Origin: Chryseobacterium camelliae
GTDB taxonomy: Bacteria > Bacteroidota > Bacteroidia > Flavobacteriales > Weeksellaceae
NCBI RefSeq assembly: GCF_027920545.1
Contig: NZ_CP115859.1
Coordinates: forward strand, 2,821,001 to 2,885,000
Direction of reading: 5' to 3'
Length of the DNA stretch: 64,000 nt
In this document: positions 33,701 to 40,626 of the stretch, piece by piece
Position numbering within the stretch: position 1 is the first letter of the stretch
Layout of the letters: each line of letters opens with the position of its first letter
Notes under the pieces: model-generated
What the model saw: the letters and a program-made list of their open reading frames with translations, nothing else
Databases searched by the model: none
What the model was told of the DNA's origin: nothing
Position numbers and translations under genes: made by a program

Positions 33701-33956
33701 ATTTGCATTTATCGCAGGTTTGATTCCGTTGGTAATGGCAACCGGACCGGGAGCAATCGGTAACCGAACAATCGGTACCGCAGCAGCAGGAGGGATGTTG
33801 ATCGGGACTATTTTCGGATTGATGATCATTCCTGGGTTGTATTACATCTTCGGAACGATCGCCGACAAGTCGAGATTGTCAAAATATGAAGAGGAAAATC
33901 CTTTAACAGAACAAACAGAACCGTATCAACACGATGACAAACATGAAGATTTATAA
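30762..33956 (+). CDS. RND multidrug efflux permease (HAE1, AcrB-like)
   Basis: This 1064-residue inner-membrane pump would export drugs or other amphiphiles by proton antiport. The N-terminus MFKKFIRRPVLSIVISLIIV and the periplasmic docking segments follow the HAE1 plan with twelve transmembrane helices in two halves. The proton-relay acidic pair is in AIGVVVDDAIVVIEAV. GGMLIGTIFGLMIIPGLYY and RFRPILMTSFAF mark the C-terminal half. Substrate specificity cannot be read from sequence. The 3' end overlaps the start of the outer-membrane factor gene, which indicates translational coupling. Confidence 0.96.
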   Translation: MFKKFIRRPVLSIVISLIIVFMGILSLVKLPVTQFPSISPPKVNITAEYPGANNELLIKSVVIPLERGLNGVPGMKYMTSDAGNDGEASIQVVFDLGTDPNVAAVNVQNRVSSVVNKLPPLVVREGVKITREEPNMLMYINLYSNDPKADQKFLFNYADINVMSELRRVSGVGFADILGTREYAMRIWLKPDRLTAYSISADEVMEALNAQSLEASPGKTGESSGKRSQSFEYILKYPGRFNNEKDYGNIILKAKSDGEFIRLKDVADVEFGSSMYDIYSTLNGKPSAAITVKQSYGSNASDVIKNVKTLMAELQKTTFPKGMHYDISYDVSKFLDASMEKVVHTLFEAFILVAIVVFLFLGDWRSTLIPAIAVPVSLIGTFAVMSAFGITLNMISLFALVMAIGVVVDDAIVVIEAVHAKMEEKHLSPLKATEEAMHEISGAIIAITLVMASVFIPIAFMSGPVGVFYRQFSITMASAIILSGIVALTLTPALCALILKNNHGKAKKRGEITIFLDKFNNLFIKGAGKYEKMLNKTVTKKAFTLPLLLAFCAGTFFLSNSLPSGFIPAEDQGMIYAIIQTPPGSTLERTNQIAKELLRESEDIDGVQSVSSLAGYEILTEGTGSNSGTCLINLKSWEDRKESAAEIIEKLEEKAKNIPGANIEFFQPPSIPGYGAAGGFELRLLDKAGSGDYHKMEQVSNDFVKELKKRPELGSAFTFYSASFPQYMLRVDNDLAEQKGVTIENAMNNLSTLIGSNYETSFIRFDRPYKVIVQAGPQYRALPTDLLKLYVKNDKDQMVPYSDFMHLEKVYGLSEITRHNMYNSAEVSGTPAPGYSSGQAIAAIKEVADKTLPRGFGIDWAGISKDEVSRGNEAVFIFLVCLGFVYLILAAQYESFILPLPVILSLPTGIFGAFVCLKLLGLENNIYAQVAMVMLIGLLGKNAVLIVEFAVQKKAEEGIPVAKAAIEGAAIRFRPILMTSFAFIAGLIPLVMATGPGAIGNRTIGTAAAGGMLIGTIFGLMIIPGLYYIFGTIADKSRLSKYEEENPLTEQTEPYQHDDKHEDL

Positions 33957-35382
33957 TAAATATATTGCAGCCATTGCCTTATCGCTTGTTTTAGCAAGTT
34001 GTAAGGCGCCAATGGCGACTGTGATTAAAGATGAGGTGAAAGAAAATGTCCCTCAGAATTTTAATCAGGAAGATCAGGGAGATGCCAATAATAGCGGAAC
34101 AACCCCTTGGAGACAATTTTTTACGGATCCTAATTTAGTAGCATTAATTGAGACTTCTTTAAAGAACAATCAGGAATTAATGATCACTTTACAGGAGATT
34201 GAAATTGCAAAAAGTGGAGTCTTAGCAAAAAAAGGAAAATTAACACCTACCGTTTCTGCAGGAATTGGAGCCGGCTTGAAAAAAGCAGGACGCTATACAA
34301 GTGAAGGAGCAGGGGATGCCACTACAGAAATAGAGCCTGGAAAAGAAATGCCGGATCCGCTTGGGAATTTTGAAGGCGGCTTAATGGCCAACTGGGAAAT
34401 CGATATCTGGAAAAAACTGAGAACGGAAAAAGAAGCGGCAGTAGCACACTACCTTTCAACAGTGGAAGGAAAAAACTTTGTTCTTTCAAATTTAATTGAA
34501 GAGGTTGCTGATAACTATTACGAATTATTGGCATTGGATAATCAGTTGGATATTATTCAGCAGTATATAAAGCTTCAGCAAAAAGCTTTGGAAATTTCAA
34601 AAATTCAAAAAGAAGCTGCGGCAACAACTGAACTGGCAGTGAAAAAATTCGAAGCTGAATTGGCAAAATCTAAAGCGACAGAATATACAATCCGTCAGGA
34701 AATTACCGAAAAGGAGAATCAGATCAATGTGCTTTGCGGTCGTTTTCCACAACCGATTATAAGAACAAAGGAAGATTTTATGACTACGATTCCGCAAACG
34801 GTGTATACAGGAATTCCTTCTCAATTGCTGGCAAACCGACCTGATATCAAACAGGCAGAATTGGAATTGAAATCATCAAAATTAGATGTGGAGGCGGCGA
34901 GAAAAGAGTTTTATCCTTCGTTGGAAATCTCTGCAACATTGGGATTGGAAGCATTTAAGCCTTCTTATTTGGTGAAAATTCCGGAATCAATTGCTTACAA
35001 TTTAGCAGGTGAATTAGCAGGACCGCTGATTAACAAAAGTGCGATTAAAGCAAACTTCCAGACTGCGGATGCAAGACAGATCCAGGCTTTATATGAATAT
35101 GATAAAACAATTCTGAATGCGTACTTGGATGTGGCTAATTTAATGTCTAAAGTAAAAAACATTGATCAGTATTATAAACTGAAGTCTGAAGAAACACAGG
35201 CTTTGGAGAAATCAATAGATATTGCTAATCAGTTATTTAAAAATTCAAGAGCCGATTATCTGGAAGTTCTTCTGAACCAGAGAGATGCTTTGGATGCAAA
35301 AATGGAACTGGTGGAAGCAAAACAAAAACAGCTGAGTACAGTTGTGGATATTTATAAGAGCTTAGGCGGAGGCTGGAAGTAA
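33943..35382 (+). CDS. Outer-membrane efflux lipoprotein (TolC/OprM/NodT family)
   Basis: This 479-residue protein is the outer-membrane channel of the tripartite pump. I chose the ATG at 33943, which starts a clean SP-II signal ending LVLASC (Cys20); an ATG three codons upstream is also possible. Family features are PWRQFFTDPNLVALIETSLKNN, the IPSQLLANRPDIKQAELEL motif of NodT-type proteins, and FYPSLEISATLG. Two repeated coiled-coil halves follow the OprM layout. It overlaps the pump gene by 14 bp and ends before a terminator 29 bp downstream. Confidence 0.94.
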   Translation: MKIYNKYIAAIALSLVLASCKAPMATVIKDEVKENVPQNFNQEDQGDANNSGTTPWRQFFTDPNLVALIETSLKNNQELMITLQEIEIAKSGVLAKKGKLTPTVSAGIGAGLKKAGRYTSEGAGDATTEIEPGKEMPDPLGNFEGGLMANWEIDIWKKLRTEKEAAVAHYLSTVEGKNFVLSNLIEEVADNYYELLALDNQLDIIQQYIKLQQKALEISKIQKEAAATTELAVKKFEAELAKSKATEYTIRQEITEKENQINVLCGRFPQPIIRTKEDFMTTIPQTVYTGIPSQLLANRPDIKQAELELKSSKLDVEAARKEFYPSLEISATLGLEAFKPSYLVKIPESIAYNLAGELAGPLINKSAIKANFQTADARQIQALYEYDKTILNAYLDVANLMSKVKNIDQYYKLKSEETQALEKSIDIANQLFKNSRADYLEVLLNQRDALDAKMELVEAKQKQLSTVVDIYKSLGGGWK

Positions 35383-35410
35383 TGGTAAATTCTTAATGTT
35401 TTATTTTTGG

Positions 35411-35434
35411 GAGACCGTCATACTTGGCGGTCTC
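35411..35434 (+). terminator. Terminator of the RND efflux operon
   Basis: GAGACCG and CGGTCTC form a 7-bp stem with a 10-nt loop, followed a few bases later by seven T residues. Confidence 0.7.
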
Positions 35435-35518
35435 TTCTGATTTTTTTATGATTAAAAATAACACGTCAAGTTTTGTCGTATTAGCGAAATAGTTTTGGAG
35501 TATCAAAATGACAACGCT

Positions 35519-36214
35519 ATGGAACTGCCATTATATTTAACCTTTAATGAATTTGAAAACCATTATTATGATCATTTAGAAAAATGGTTTGAAAAATACA
35601 GCAATACCAGTGAAGTGGATTATCTGCAATTTCTTGCCAATCTATATAGTCCTTTCCTGTATTATAATTTTGCCAATGACCGACTTCAGGCTGATGCAAC
35701 GATTCAGATCAAAAACTGTTTTTTTCCGTATCAGGAAATGATCGGGTTGTCTTTCTGTATAAGTTGTGAGAATGAAAAATCCGGTCGGCTTTTAAAAGGT
35801 ATGAACCACAAGTTTGAATGGAAGACGATTACCATGATGGAATATGCACAGTATATTTTGGATAGAATTAACAGGCATTTTTCGGTGAATAATAGCGGAA
35901 AGAGAGAAAATGTTCTTGATTTTATTAATGATTATCAGGTTATTGCCTCAAGAGAAGGAGCAGGCTATTGTTTGAATTATAACCAACATCAGCAAACGCT
36001 TCCTTTTCTGAAAGCCTATCTTCCGGTATACGGGCAGACTGTAAATATTGCAGTGTACAGAGATTTTATTTTTTCCGTGGTTCAGATCGCGGAATTTATA
36101 GATCAGAAATTAAAAGAAGTTCAGGCTTTTGAATATATGATTTACTCAAAATTAAAATCCGAAGCTAAATTTAAAGTACAGATGAATAATCAGTTTTTAA
36201 CGATCTGTAATTGA
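35519..36214 (+). CDS. Unknown cytosolic protein
   Basis: I chose the ATG at 35519 (231 aa); a TTG at 35495 would add eight residues. The protein has no signal peptide or membrane helix and is rich in aromatic residues (ENHYYDHLEKWFEKY, FLYYNFAND). I do not recognise a family. It follows the efflux operon after a terminator, so a functional link is doubtful. A bidirectional terminator lies 48 bp downstream. Confidence 0.65.
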   Translation: MELPLYLTFNEFENHYYDHLEKWFEKYSNTSEVDYLQFLANLYSPFLYYNFANDRLQADATIQIKNCFFPYQEMIGLSFCISCENEKSGRLLKGMNHKFEWKTITMMEYAQYILDRINRHFSVNNSGKRENVLDFINDYQVIASREGAGYCLNYNQHQQTLPFLKAYLPVYGQTVNIAVYRDFIFSVVQIAEFIDQKLKEVQAFEYMIYSKLKSEAKFKVQMNNQFLTICN

Positions 36215-36261
36215 TTTTTATACCAAACATTCATATAACTAAATTATAGTTTGAAATTTTT

Positions 36262-36303
36262 CAAACGAAAAAGCCCGATCATTTGATCGGGCTTTTTCGT
36301 TTG
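36262..36303. terminator. Bidirectional terminator abutting tRNA-Ser
   Basis: A perfect 20-bp stem (CAAACGAAAAAGCCCGATCA and its complement) with a 2-nt loop carries T runs on both strands. Its right arm begins one base from the tRNA 3' end, so on the minus strand it ends the tRNA-Ser transcript. Confidence 0.9.
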
Positions 36304-36390
36304 CAGAAAGGAAGGGATTCGAACCCTCGATACAGTTACCCGTATACTACCTTTCCAGGGTAGCTCCTTCAACCACTCGGACACCTTTCT
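36304..36390 (-). tRNA. tRNA-Ser (anticodon GGA)
   Basis: The 87-nt class II tRNA has acceptor arms AGAAAGG and CCTTTCT with discriminator G. The anticodon loop is CTGGAAA on the stem CTACC/GGTAG, and a long variable arm follows. The T arm contains GGTTCGAATCC. Confidence 0.95.
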
Positions 36391-36435
36391 TTTTCAGATT
36401 GCAAAAATAGAGTAATTTATTGAATCTGCAAATTA

Positions 36436-37461
36436 TTAATGGAATTCCTCTGAAATTTCTCCGCAAAGGCTTTTGGTGAAATTTTCGGCGAAACTTCCTG
36501 TGTATGCAGGATTGTTGATCAAATGCATCGCTTTTGTAATCGCGCTCTCTGCAGTCATGTCTTTGCCGCTGATGGCTCCTATTCTTGAAAAAACATTGCT
36601 GTTTTCATACTTTCCAAAAGAGATTCCTCCTGAAATACACTGACTTACCACTACGATTTCTGTTCCGTTGTTTCGGATTTCTTGTAGCGTTTCCTGGGTT
36701 TTTTCATTGCTGAAAATAGTTCCTGAGCCGAAAACCTGTAAAATTAACACCTTCATTCGCGGGATTTCTTTAAAATGGCTTAAATGCATGCCGGGGAAAA
36801 TCCTCCAGAATAAAATATCTTCTGAAATATGTTCATCCACATGAAATTCTAGGGTAGGATCGCATCGGTAAAGATTATCTTTAATAATATTCAAATGGAC
36901 TCCGGATTGTCCCAGAATAGGGTAGTTCGGACTTGAATAGGCATCAAAAAACTCAGCTGAATATTTTAAAGTCCTGTTTCCTCGCAATAATTTATATTCA
37001 AAATAGATGGCAACTTCCTGAATGACCGCTTCGTTGTTTTCATACAGGCTTGCATAATATAAGCTGGTTAAAAGATTTTCTTTGGCATCGGTTCTTAAAT
37101 CACCTATAGGAAGCTGTGAACCCGTAAAAATAACAGGTTTTCTCAATCCTTTTAGCATAAAACTCAGTGCGGAAGCAGTATAAGACATCGTATCGGTTCC
37201 GTGAAGAACCAGGAAACCATCGTATTGATCATAGTTTTCACGGATGTAATGGGCAATCATTCTCCATTCCTTGGGGCCCATATCGGATGAGTCCAGTGGT
37301 TCAGTGAAAGGGTGAAGGGAGACTTCACATTCCATCAGCTTCATTTCCGGCATTTTTTCAAAAATATTTCCAAAGTCAAAAGCGCGGAGGCTTCCTGTTT
37401 CGTAATCTTTTTCCATTCCAATGGTTCCACCGGTATAGATTAGCAGGACTTTTCGTTTCAT
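36436..37461 (-). CDS. ansA: Asparaginase, type I (cytosolic)
   Basis: This enzyme hydrolyses L-asparagine to aspartate and ammonia. The 341-residue protein has no signal peptide, which favours the cytosolic type I form. The first catalytic threonine is Thr13 in YTGGTIGM. The second motif is LHGTDTMSYTASAL with Thr89 and Asp90. GSQLPIGDLRTDAKENL and VSQCISGGISFGKYE (the latter in the C-terminal domain) also fit the family. It is divergent from the TrmH-like gene, with 78 bp between their starts. Confidence 0.93.
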   Translation of the reverse strand: MKRKVLLIYTGGTIGMEKDYETGSLRAFDFGNIFEKMPEMKLMECEVSLHPFTEPLDSSDMGPKEWRMIAHYIRENYDQYDGFLVLHGTDTMSYTASALSFMLKGLRKPVIFTGSQLPIGDLRTDAKENLLTSLYYASLYENNEAVIQEVAIYFEYKLLRGNRTLKYSAEFFDAYSSPNYPILGQSGVHLNIIKDNLYRCDPTLEFHVDEHISEDILFWRIFPGMHLSHFKEIPRMKVLILQVFGSGTIFSNEKTQETLQEIRNNGTEIVVVSQCISGGISFGKYENSNVFSRIGAISGKDMTAESAITKAMHLINNPAYTGSFAENFTKSLCGEISEEFH

Positions 37462-37539
37462 GTAACTTTTATTAAGAATTTAGACCTTTGTCGGGTTCAT
37501 TCCTCAAAATTACGTTAATTTGCAAAGATTTGAAAATGC

Positions 37540-38211
37540 ATGGAAGATTTAGTAAAAACATACGATTATCTCAAACAGTTTTTAACGGAAGAAAGACTAA
37601 GAAAAATTGAACATTTTGCTCCCGAAAGTTCAGATTATGTGTTGCCGGTTCTGGAAGATGTGTATCAGTTTAGAAATGCGGCGGCAGTGGTTCGTTCTAC
37701 GGAAGCTTGTGCTTTCCATAAAGTGGTGGCATTGCAGGAGGAATACAGTTTTGAGCCGAATCTAAGAGTGACCAAAGGAGCTGATACCTGGGTGGAAGTA
37801 GAAAAACTTCCCCGCAATATGGAATCTTTCCAAAAGATTAAAGACAGAGGGTACAAAATGGTGGCGGTATCGTTAGAAAATAACGCTAAATTTTTGCCGG
37901 AATATGAAATTTCACAACCTATTGCATTGGTTTTCGGAACTGAAATGGAAGGCGTTTCACAAGAGATTTTGGACTTTGCAGACGAAACCTTAGCGATTCC
38001 GATGTATGGTTTTACGAGAAGTTTTAACGTTTCTGTAGCGGCTTCCATCTGTTTATATGAATTAAAACAAAAGCTGATAAAGTCCGGAATTGATTATAAG
38101 CTTGATGAAGAAAAATTATTGAGGATGAAAATCCGTTGGGCCGTCAATTCAATGAGAAGCGGAGACCAGATTTTCGAAAAATATCTGAGAGATAATAATA
38201 TTGATTTTTAG
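37540..38211 (+). CDS. trmH: tRNA/rRNA 2'-O-methyltransferase, SpoU/TrmH family (probably tRNA Gm18)
   Basis: This 223-residue SPOUT enzyme methylates the 2'-OH of a guanosine in RNA; the closest group is TrmH (tRNA Gm18). The N-terminal half has VYQFRNAAAVVRSTEACAF, the family motif 1 with the conserved Asn-x-Ala and Arg. Motif 2 is ALVFGTEMEGVSQEIL and motif 3 is IPMYGFTRSFNVSVAASICLYEL, where the Asn and Ser of the SPOUT knot are kept. The helical C-terminal extension (RMKIRWAVNSMRSGDQIFEKYL) is TrmH-like. The exact RNA target is inferred. Confidence 0.85.
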   Translation: MEDLVKTYDYLKQFLTEERLRKIEHFAPESSDYVLPVLEDVYQFRNAAAVVRSTEACAFHKVVALQEEYSFEPNLRVTKGADTWVEVEKLPRNMESFQKIKDRGYKMVAVSLENNAKFLPEYEISQPIALVFGTEMEGVSQEILDFADETLAIPMYGFTRSFNVSVAASICLYELKQKLIKSGIDYKLDEEKLLRMKIRWAVNSMRSGDQIFEKYLRDNNIDF

Positions 38212-38232
38212 CGAATAAAAAGTTCAGTTTTA

Positions 38233-38562
38233 TTGCTTTTTTTATTTCTGATCTTTTCCTGTAAAAAAGTTGAAAAGCCGGAAGTAACTGTACCTAAAAT
38301 TACATATGATTCTTCAAAAGCGGTAAAAGAACCTGAATTAAATGACAAAGAAAATATTCAGCTGCAAAAAAAGCGCGAAAAAGACTTGTCACAAATTGTA
38401 AAAAATATACACTTTCAAAAAAAGGAAACGGTTTCGAGTACAAAGTATTCTGTGAACTTCAGGACGAAGATAACTAAAAGAGAAAAGCTAGATCATCTTA
38501 TTGTAATTCCACGCGGCTACAAAAAGTCCTGCCGTTTCGGTTCTCAGCCTTTGATTACCTAG
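38233..38562 (+). CDS. Putative small lipoprotein with a lost or non-canonical start codon
   Basis: From the TTG at 38233 the frame gives 109 aa, beginning LLFLFLIFSC followed by KKVEKPE, an SP-II lipobox with no basic start. Extending upstream in frame to an ATA at 38215, three bases past the TrmH-gene stop, would add KSSVLL and complete a perfect signal peptide. This suggests an ATG that mutated to ATA, or an unusual start. The mature part is charged and repetitive. The last 25 codons are antisense to rsmE and look accidental, so the gene may also be broken at its end. It could be a pseudogene. Confidence 0.45.
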   Translation: MLFLFLIFSCKKVEKPEVTVPKITYDSSKAVKEPELNDKENIQLQKKREKDLSQIVKNIHFQKKETVSSTKYSVNFRTKITKREKLDHLIVIPRGYKKSCRFGSQPLIT

Positions 38563-39183
38563 TGAAACCGCTTTTATTTTATGCTCTGCTAAAAAAGAAA
38601 TCTCTTTTTCAGAAAAGTCTCCTTCCGGACCAATTAAAAAAGTAATATTTTCCAGGTGTGGAATTTCCTTAAGCTGAATTCTCTCCAGGTTTTCATGGCA
38701 ATGCGCTACAAATGTATGGTCAGGATTGATCTTTTTCAGGAAGTCTGAAATCTTTACAGAATCATTGATGATGGGAAAATGAAACCGTAAGCTTTGTTTT
38801 GAGGCAGCAATTGCCTGTTTTCTGAGCTTTTCAATATTGATATTTTTACGCTCCGTTTTTTCTGTCTGCAGAATCGTAATTTCTGAAATACCCATTTCTA
38901 CAGCTTTTTCTACAAAAAACTCAATGCGGTCAATATTTTTTGTCGGCGCAATCGCAATATGAAGTTTGGGATTGAAACCAGGAAAATCTCTTTTTATTTC
39001 TGAAACTTCAATATTGGCTTTTTTTCCTTCAATACTCAATTTTCCGGAAGCAAGGTTTCCGTTTCCGTCTGTTACATGAATTTCCTCACCATCCCTCATG
39101 CGAAGGACTTTCACAATATGTTGCTGTTCTTCATTGTTGATGGTTACTTTGTTGCCTTCGATTTCTCCAAAAAAAAGTTTCAT
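38488..39183 (-). CDS. rsmE: 16S rRNA (uracil1498-N3)-methyltransferase
   Basis: This cytosolic SPOUT enzyme methylates U1498 of 16S rRNA in the assembled 30S subunit. The 231-residue protein has a PUA-like N-terminal domain (HIVKVLRMRDGEEIHVTDGNG) and the RsmE knot motifs AIAPTKNIDRIEFFVEKAVEMG, ILQTEKTERKN, FLIGPEGDFSEKEI and SLGNQRLRTETAGL. Length and ends are normal. Its 3' end overlaps the converging lipoprotein-like frame by 75 bp. It follows the 134-residue unknown gene by 18 bp on the same strand. Confidence 0.94.
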   Translation of the reverse strand: MKLFFGEIEGNKVTINNEEQQHIVKVLRMRDGEEIHVTDGNGNLASGKLSIEGKKANIEVSEIKRDFPGFNPKLHIAIAPTKNIDRIEFFVEKAVEMGISEITILQTEKTERKNINIEKLRKQAIAASKQSLRFHFPIINDSVKISDFLKKINPDHTFVAHCHENLERIQLKEIPHLENITFLIGPEGDFSEKEISFLAEHKIKAVSLGNQRLRTETAGLFVAAWNYNKMI

Positions 39184-39201
39184 AGAAAAAGGGGTTGTTT
39201 T

Positions 39202-39606
39202 TTAAAAAAAGATTTCATTTTCGCTCAAAAATGCAACTCCGGTTTTTATCGTGGTATAAATATCACCTTCGCAGTCTCTGTAAGAACACATGTAAATTTC
39301 CTCAACCCAACTATTATTCAAGAAAATCATATTAAGATATTCGTTTTTTCTTAAATTATTTTTGATGGATAAATAATCTCCTTCTTTTGGTTCATAAGCA
39401 AAGCTGAAAACGTTCTCTGAATTTATTTTTTCTAAAACCTCTTCCTTTATATTTTGAATATATCCGGTTTCTGAACTCGATGGAAAATAATCAGTTGTAA
39501 ATCCTGTTGCTTCATTTTTTCCTGTTACGGTTTCCAAAACCCAATAATATTTTGAATTCTTTTTAGAATGTTTTCCCAATACTTTTTCTTCTAATAATAT
39601 CTTCAT
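39202..39606 (-). CDS. Unknown cytosolic protein between tsaD and rsmE
   Basis: This 134-residue soluble protein starts MKILLEEKVLGKHSKKNSKYYW and has no signal peptide or membrane helix. A beta-rich pattern with several aromatic residues is visible (YYWVLETVTG, SWVEEIYMCSYRD). I do not recognise a family. Its start overlaps the tsaD stop by one base, and rsmE follows after 18 bp, so the three genes read as one operon and it could be a small accessory of RNA-modification genes (inference). Confidence 0.65.
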   Translation of the reverse strand: MKILLEEKVLGKHSKKNSKYYWVLETVTGKNEATGFTTDYFPSSSETGYIQNIKEEVLEKINSENVFSFAYEPKEGDYLSIKNNLRKNEYLNMIFLNNSWVEEIYMCSYRDCEGDIYTTIKTGVAFLSENEIFF

Positions 39607-40622
39607 TACAAATCGTATTTCGCTGTAGCGGTAGTTCTTAAATCCGTAAATTCTCCTTTTTCAAATTTCAACTGAGCTACCATGGCAATCATGGCTGCGT
39701 TATCCGTTGTATATTCAAATTTGGGGATATAGATATTCCAGCCCAGTTTCTCATGATTGTCCTGCATTACTTTTCTTAACGCTGAATTGGCGGAAACTCC
39801 ACCGGCAATCGCAACCTCTTTTATATTTAAATCTTTTGCCGCTTTTTCCAGTTTATTCATTAAGATTTCGATGATGCATTTTTGTACCGAAGCACAAAGA
39901 TCATTGAGGTTGTTTTTAATGAAATCAGGATCTTTTTTCATCTCTTTTTGGATAAAATATAAGACTGAAGTTTTAATTCCGCTAAAAGAATAATCGTAAT
40001 TTTCTAATTTAGGCTTATTGAATTTAAAGGCGTCCGGATTTCCTTCTTTTGCTAATCTGTCGATAATGGGACCGGCCGGATAATCCAGGTCAAATATTTT
40101 TCCGATTTTGTCAAAAGCTTCACCGGCAGCATCATCAATCGTTTTTCCGATAATTTCCATATCAAAATAATCCTTTACCAGGACAATCATCGTATGGCCT
40201 CCGCTTACGGTAAGGCACAAAAACGGAAATTTGGGCGGCATAGGATTTGCATCCTCAATAAAATGGGCTAAAATGTGTGCCTGAAGGTGGTTTACTTCAA
40301 TTAAAGGAACATCCAAACTCATGGCTAATGACTTAGCAAATGAGGTCCCTACAAGAAGTGAGCCCAAAAGTCCGGGACCACGTGTAAAGCCTATGGCAGA
40401 GATTGCATTTTGTTGTATATTTGCTTTGAGTAAGGATTTTTCAACAACAGGAATAATGTTTTGCTGATGTGCTCTTGATGCCAATTCAGGAACCACACCA
40501 CCATATTCTTTGTGAATTGCCTGATTGGCGGCAATATTAGAAAGAATAGCATTTCCTTTGATAATAGCTGCTGAAGTATCGTCACAAGACGATTCGATAC
40601 CTAAAATTATAGAGTCGCTCAT
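39606..40622 (-). CDS. tsaD: tRNA N6-adenosine threonylcarbamoyltransferase
   Basis: TsaD transfers the threonylcarbamoyl group to A37 of ANN-decoding tRNAs (t6A), with TsaB and TsaE. I chose the ATG at 40622 (338 aa, MSDSIILGIESSCDDTSAA); a longer frame adds 11 residues. Metal-binding histidines are in HLQAHILAHF. The nucleotide-binding segments are TVSGGHTMIVLV, GEAFDKIGKI, SFSGIKTSVLYF and AIAGGVSANSALR. Its product is the substrate of MtaB (10.9 kb). The start codon is only 4 bp from the divergent start of the tamB-like gene. Confidence 0.96.
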   Translation of the reverse strand: MSDSIILGIESSCDDTSAAIIKGNAILSNIAANQAIHKEYGGVVPELASRAHQQNIIPVVEKSLLKANIQQNAISAIGFTRGPGLLGSLLVGTSFAKSLAMSLDVPLIEVNHLQAHILAHFIEDANPMPPKFPFLCLTVSGGHTMIVLVKDYFDMEIIGKTIDDAAGEAFDKIGKIFDLDYPAGPIIDRLAKEGNPDAFKFNKPKLENYDYSFSGIKTSVLYFIQKEMKKDPDFIKNNLNDLCASVQKCIIEILMNKLEKAAKDLNIKEVAIAGGVSANSALRKVMQDNHEKLGWNIYIPKFEYTTDNAAMIAMVAQLKFEKGEFTDLRTTATAKYDL

Positions 40623-40626
40623 AATA

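Noticed and set aside
33545..33829. 94-codon minus-strand frame inside the RND pump gene
   Set aside because: It is the antisense shadow of a strongly coding frame and is not recognisable as a protein.
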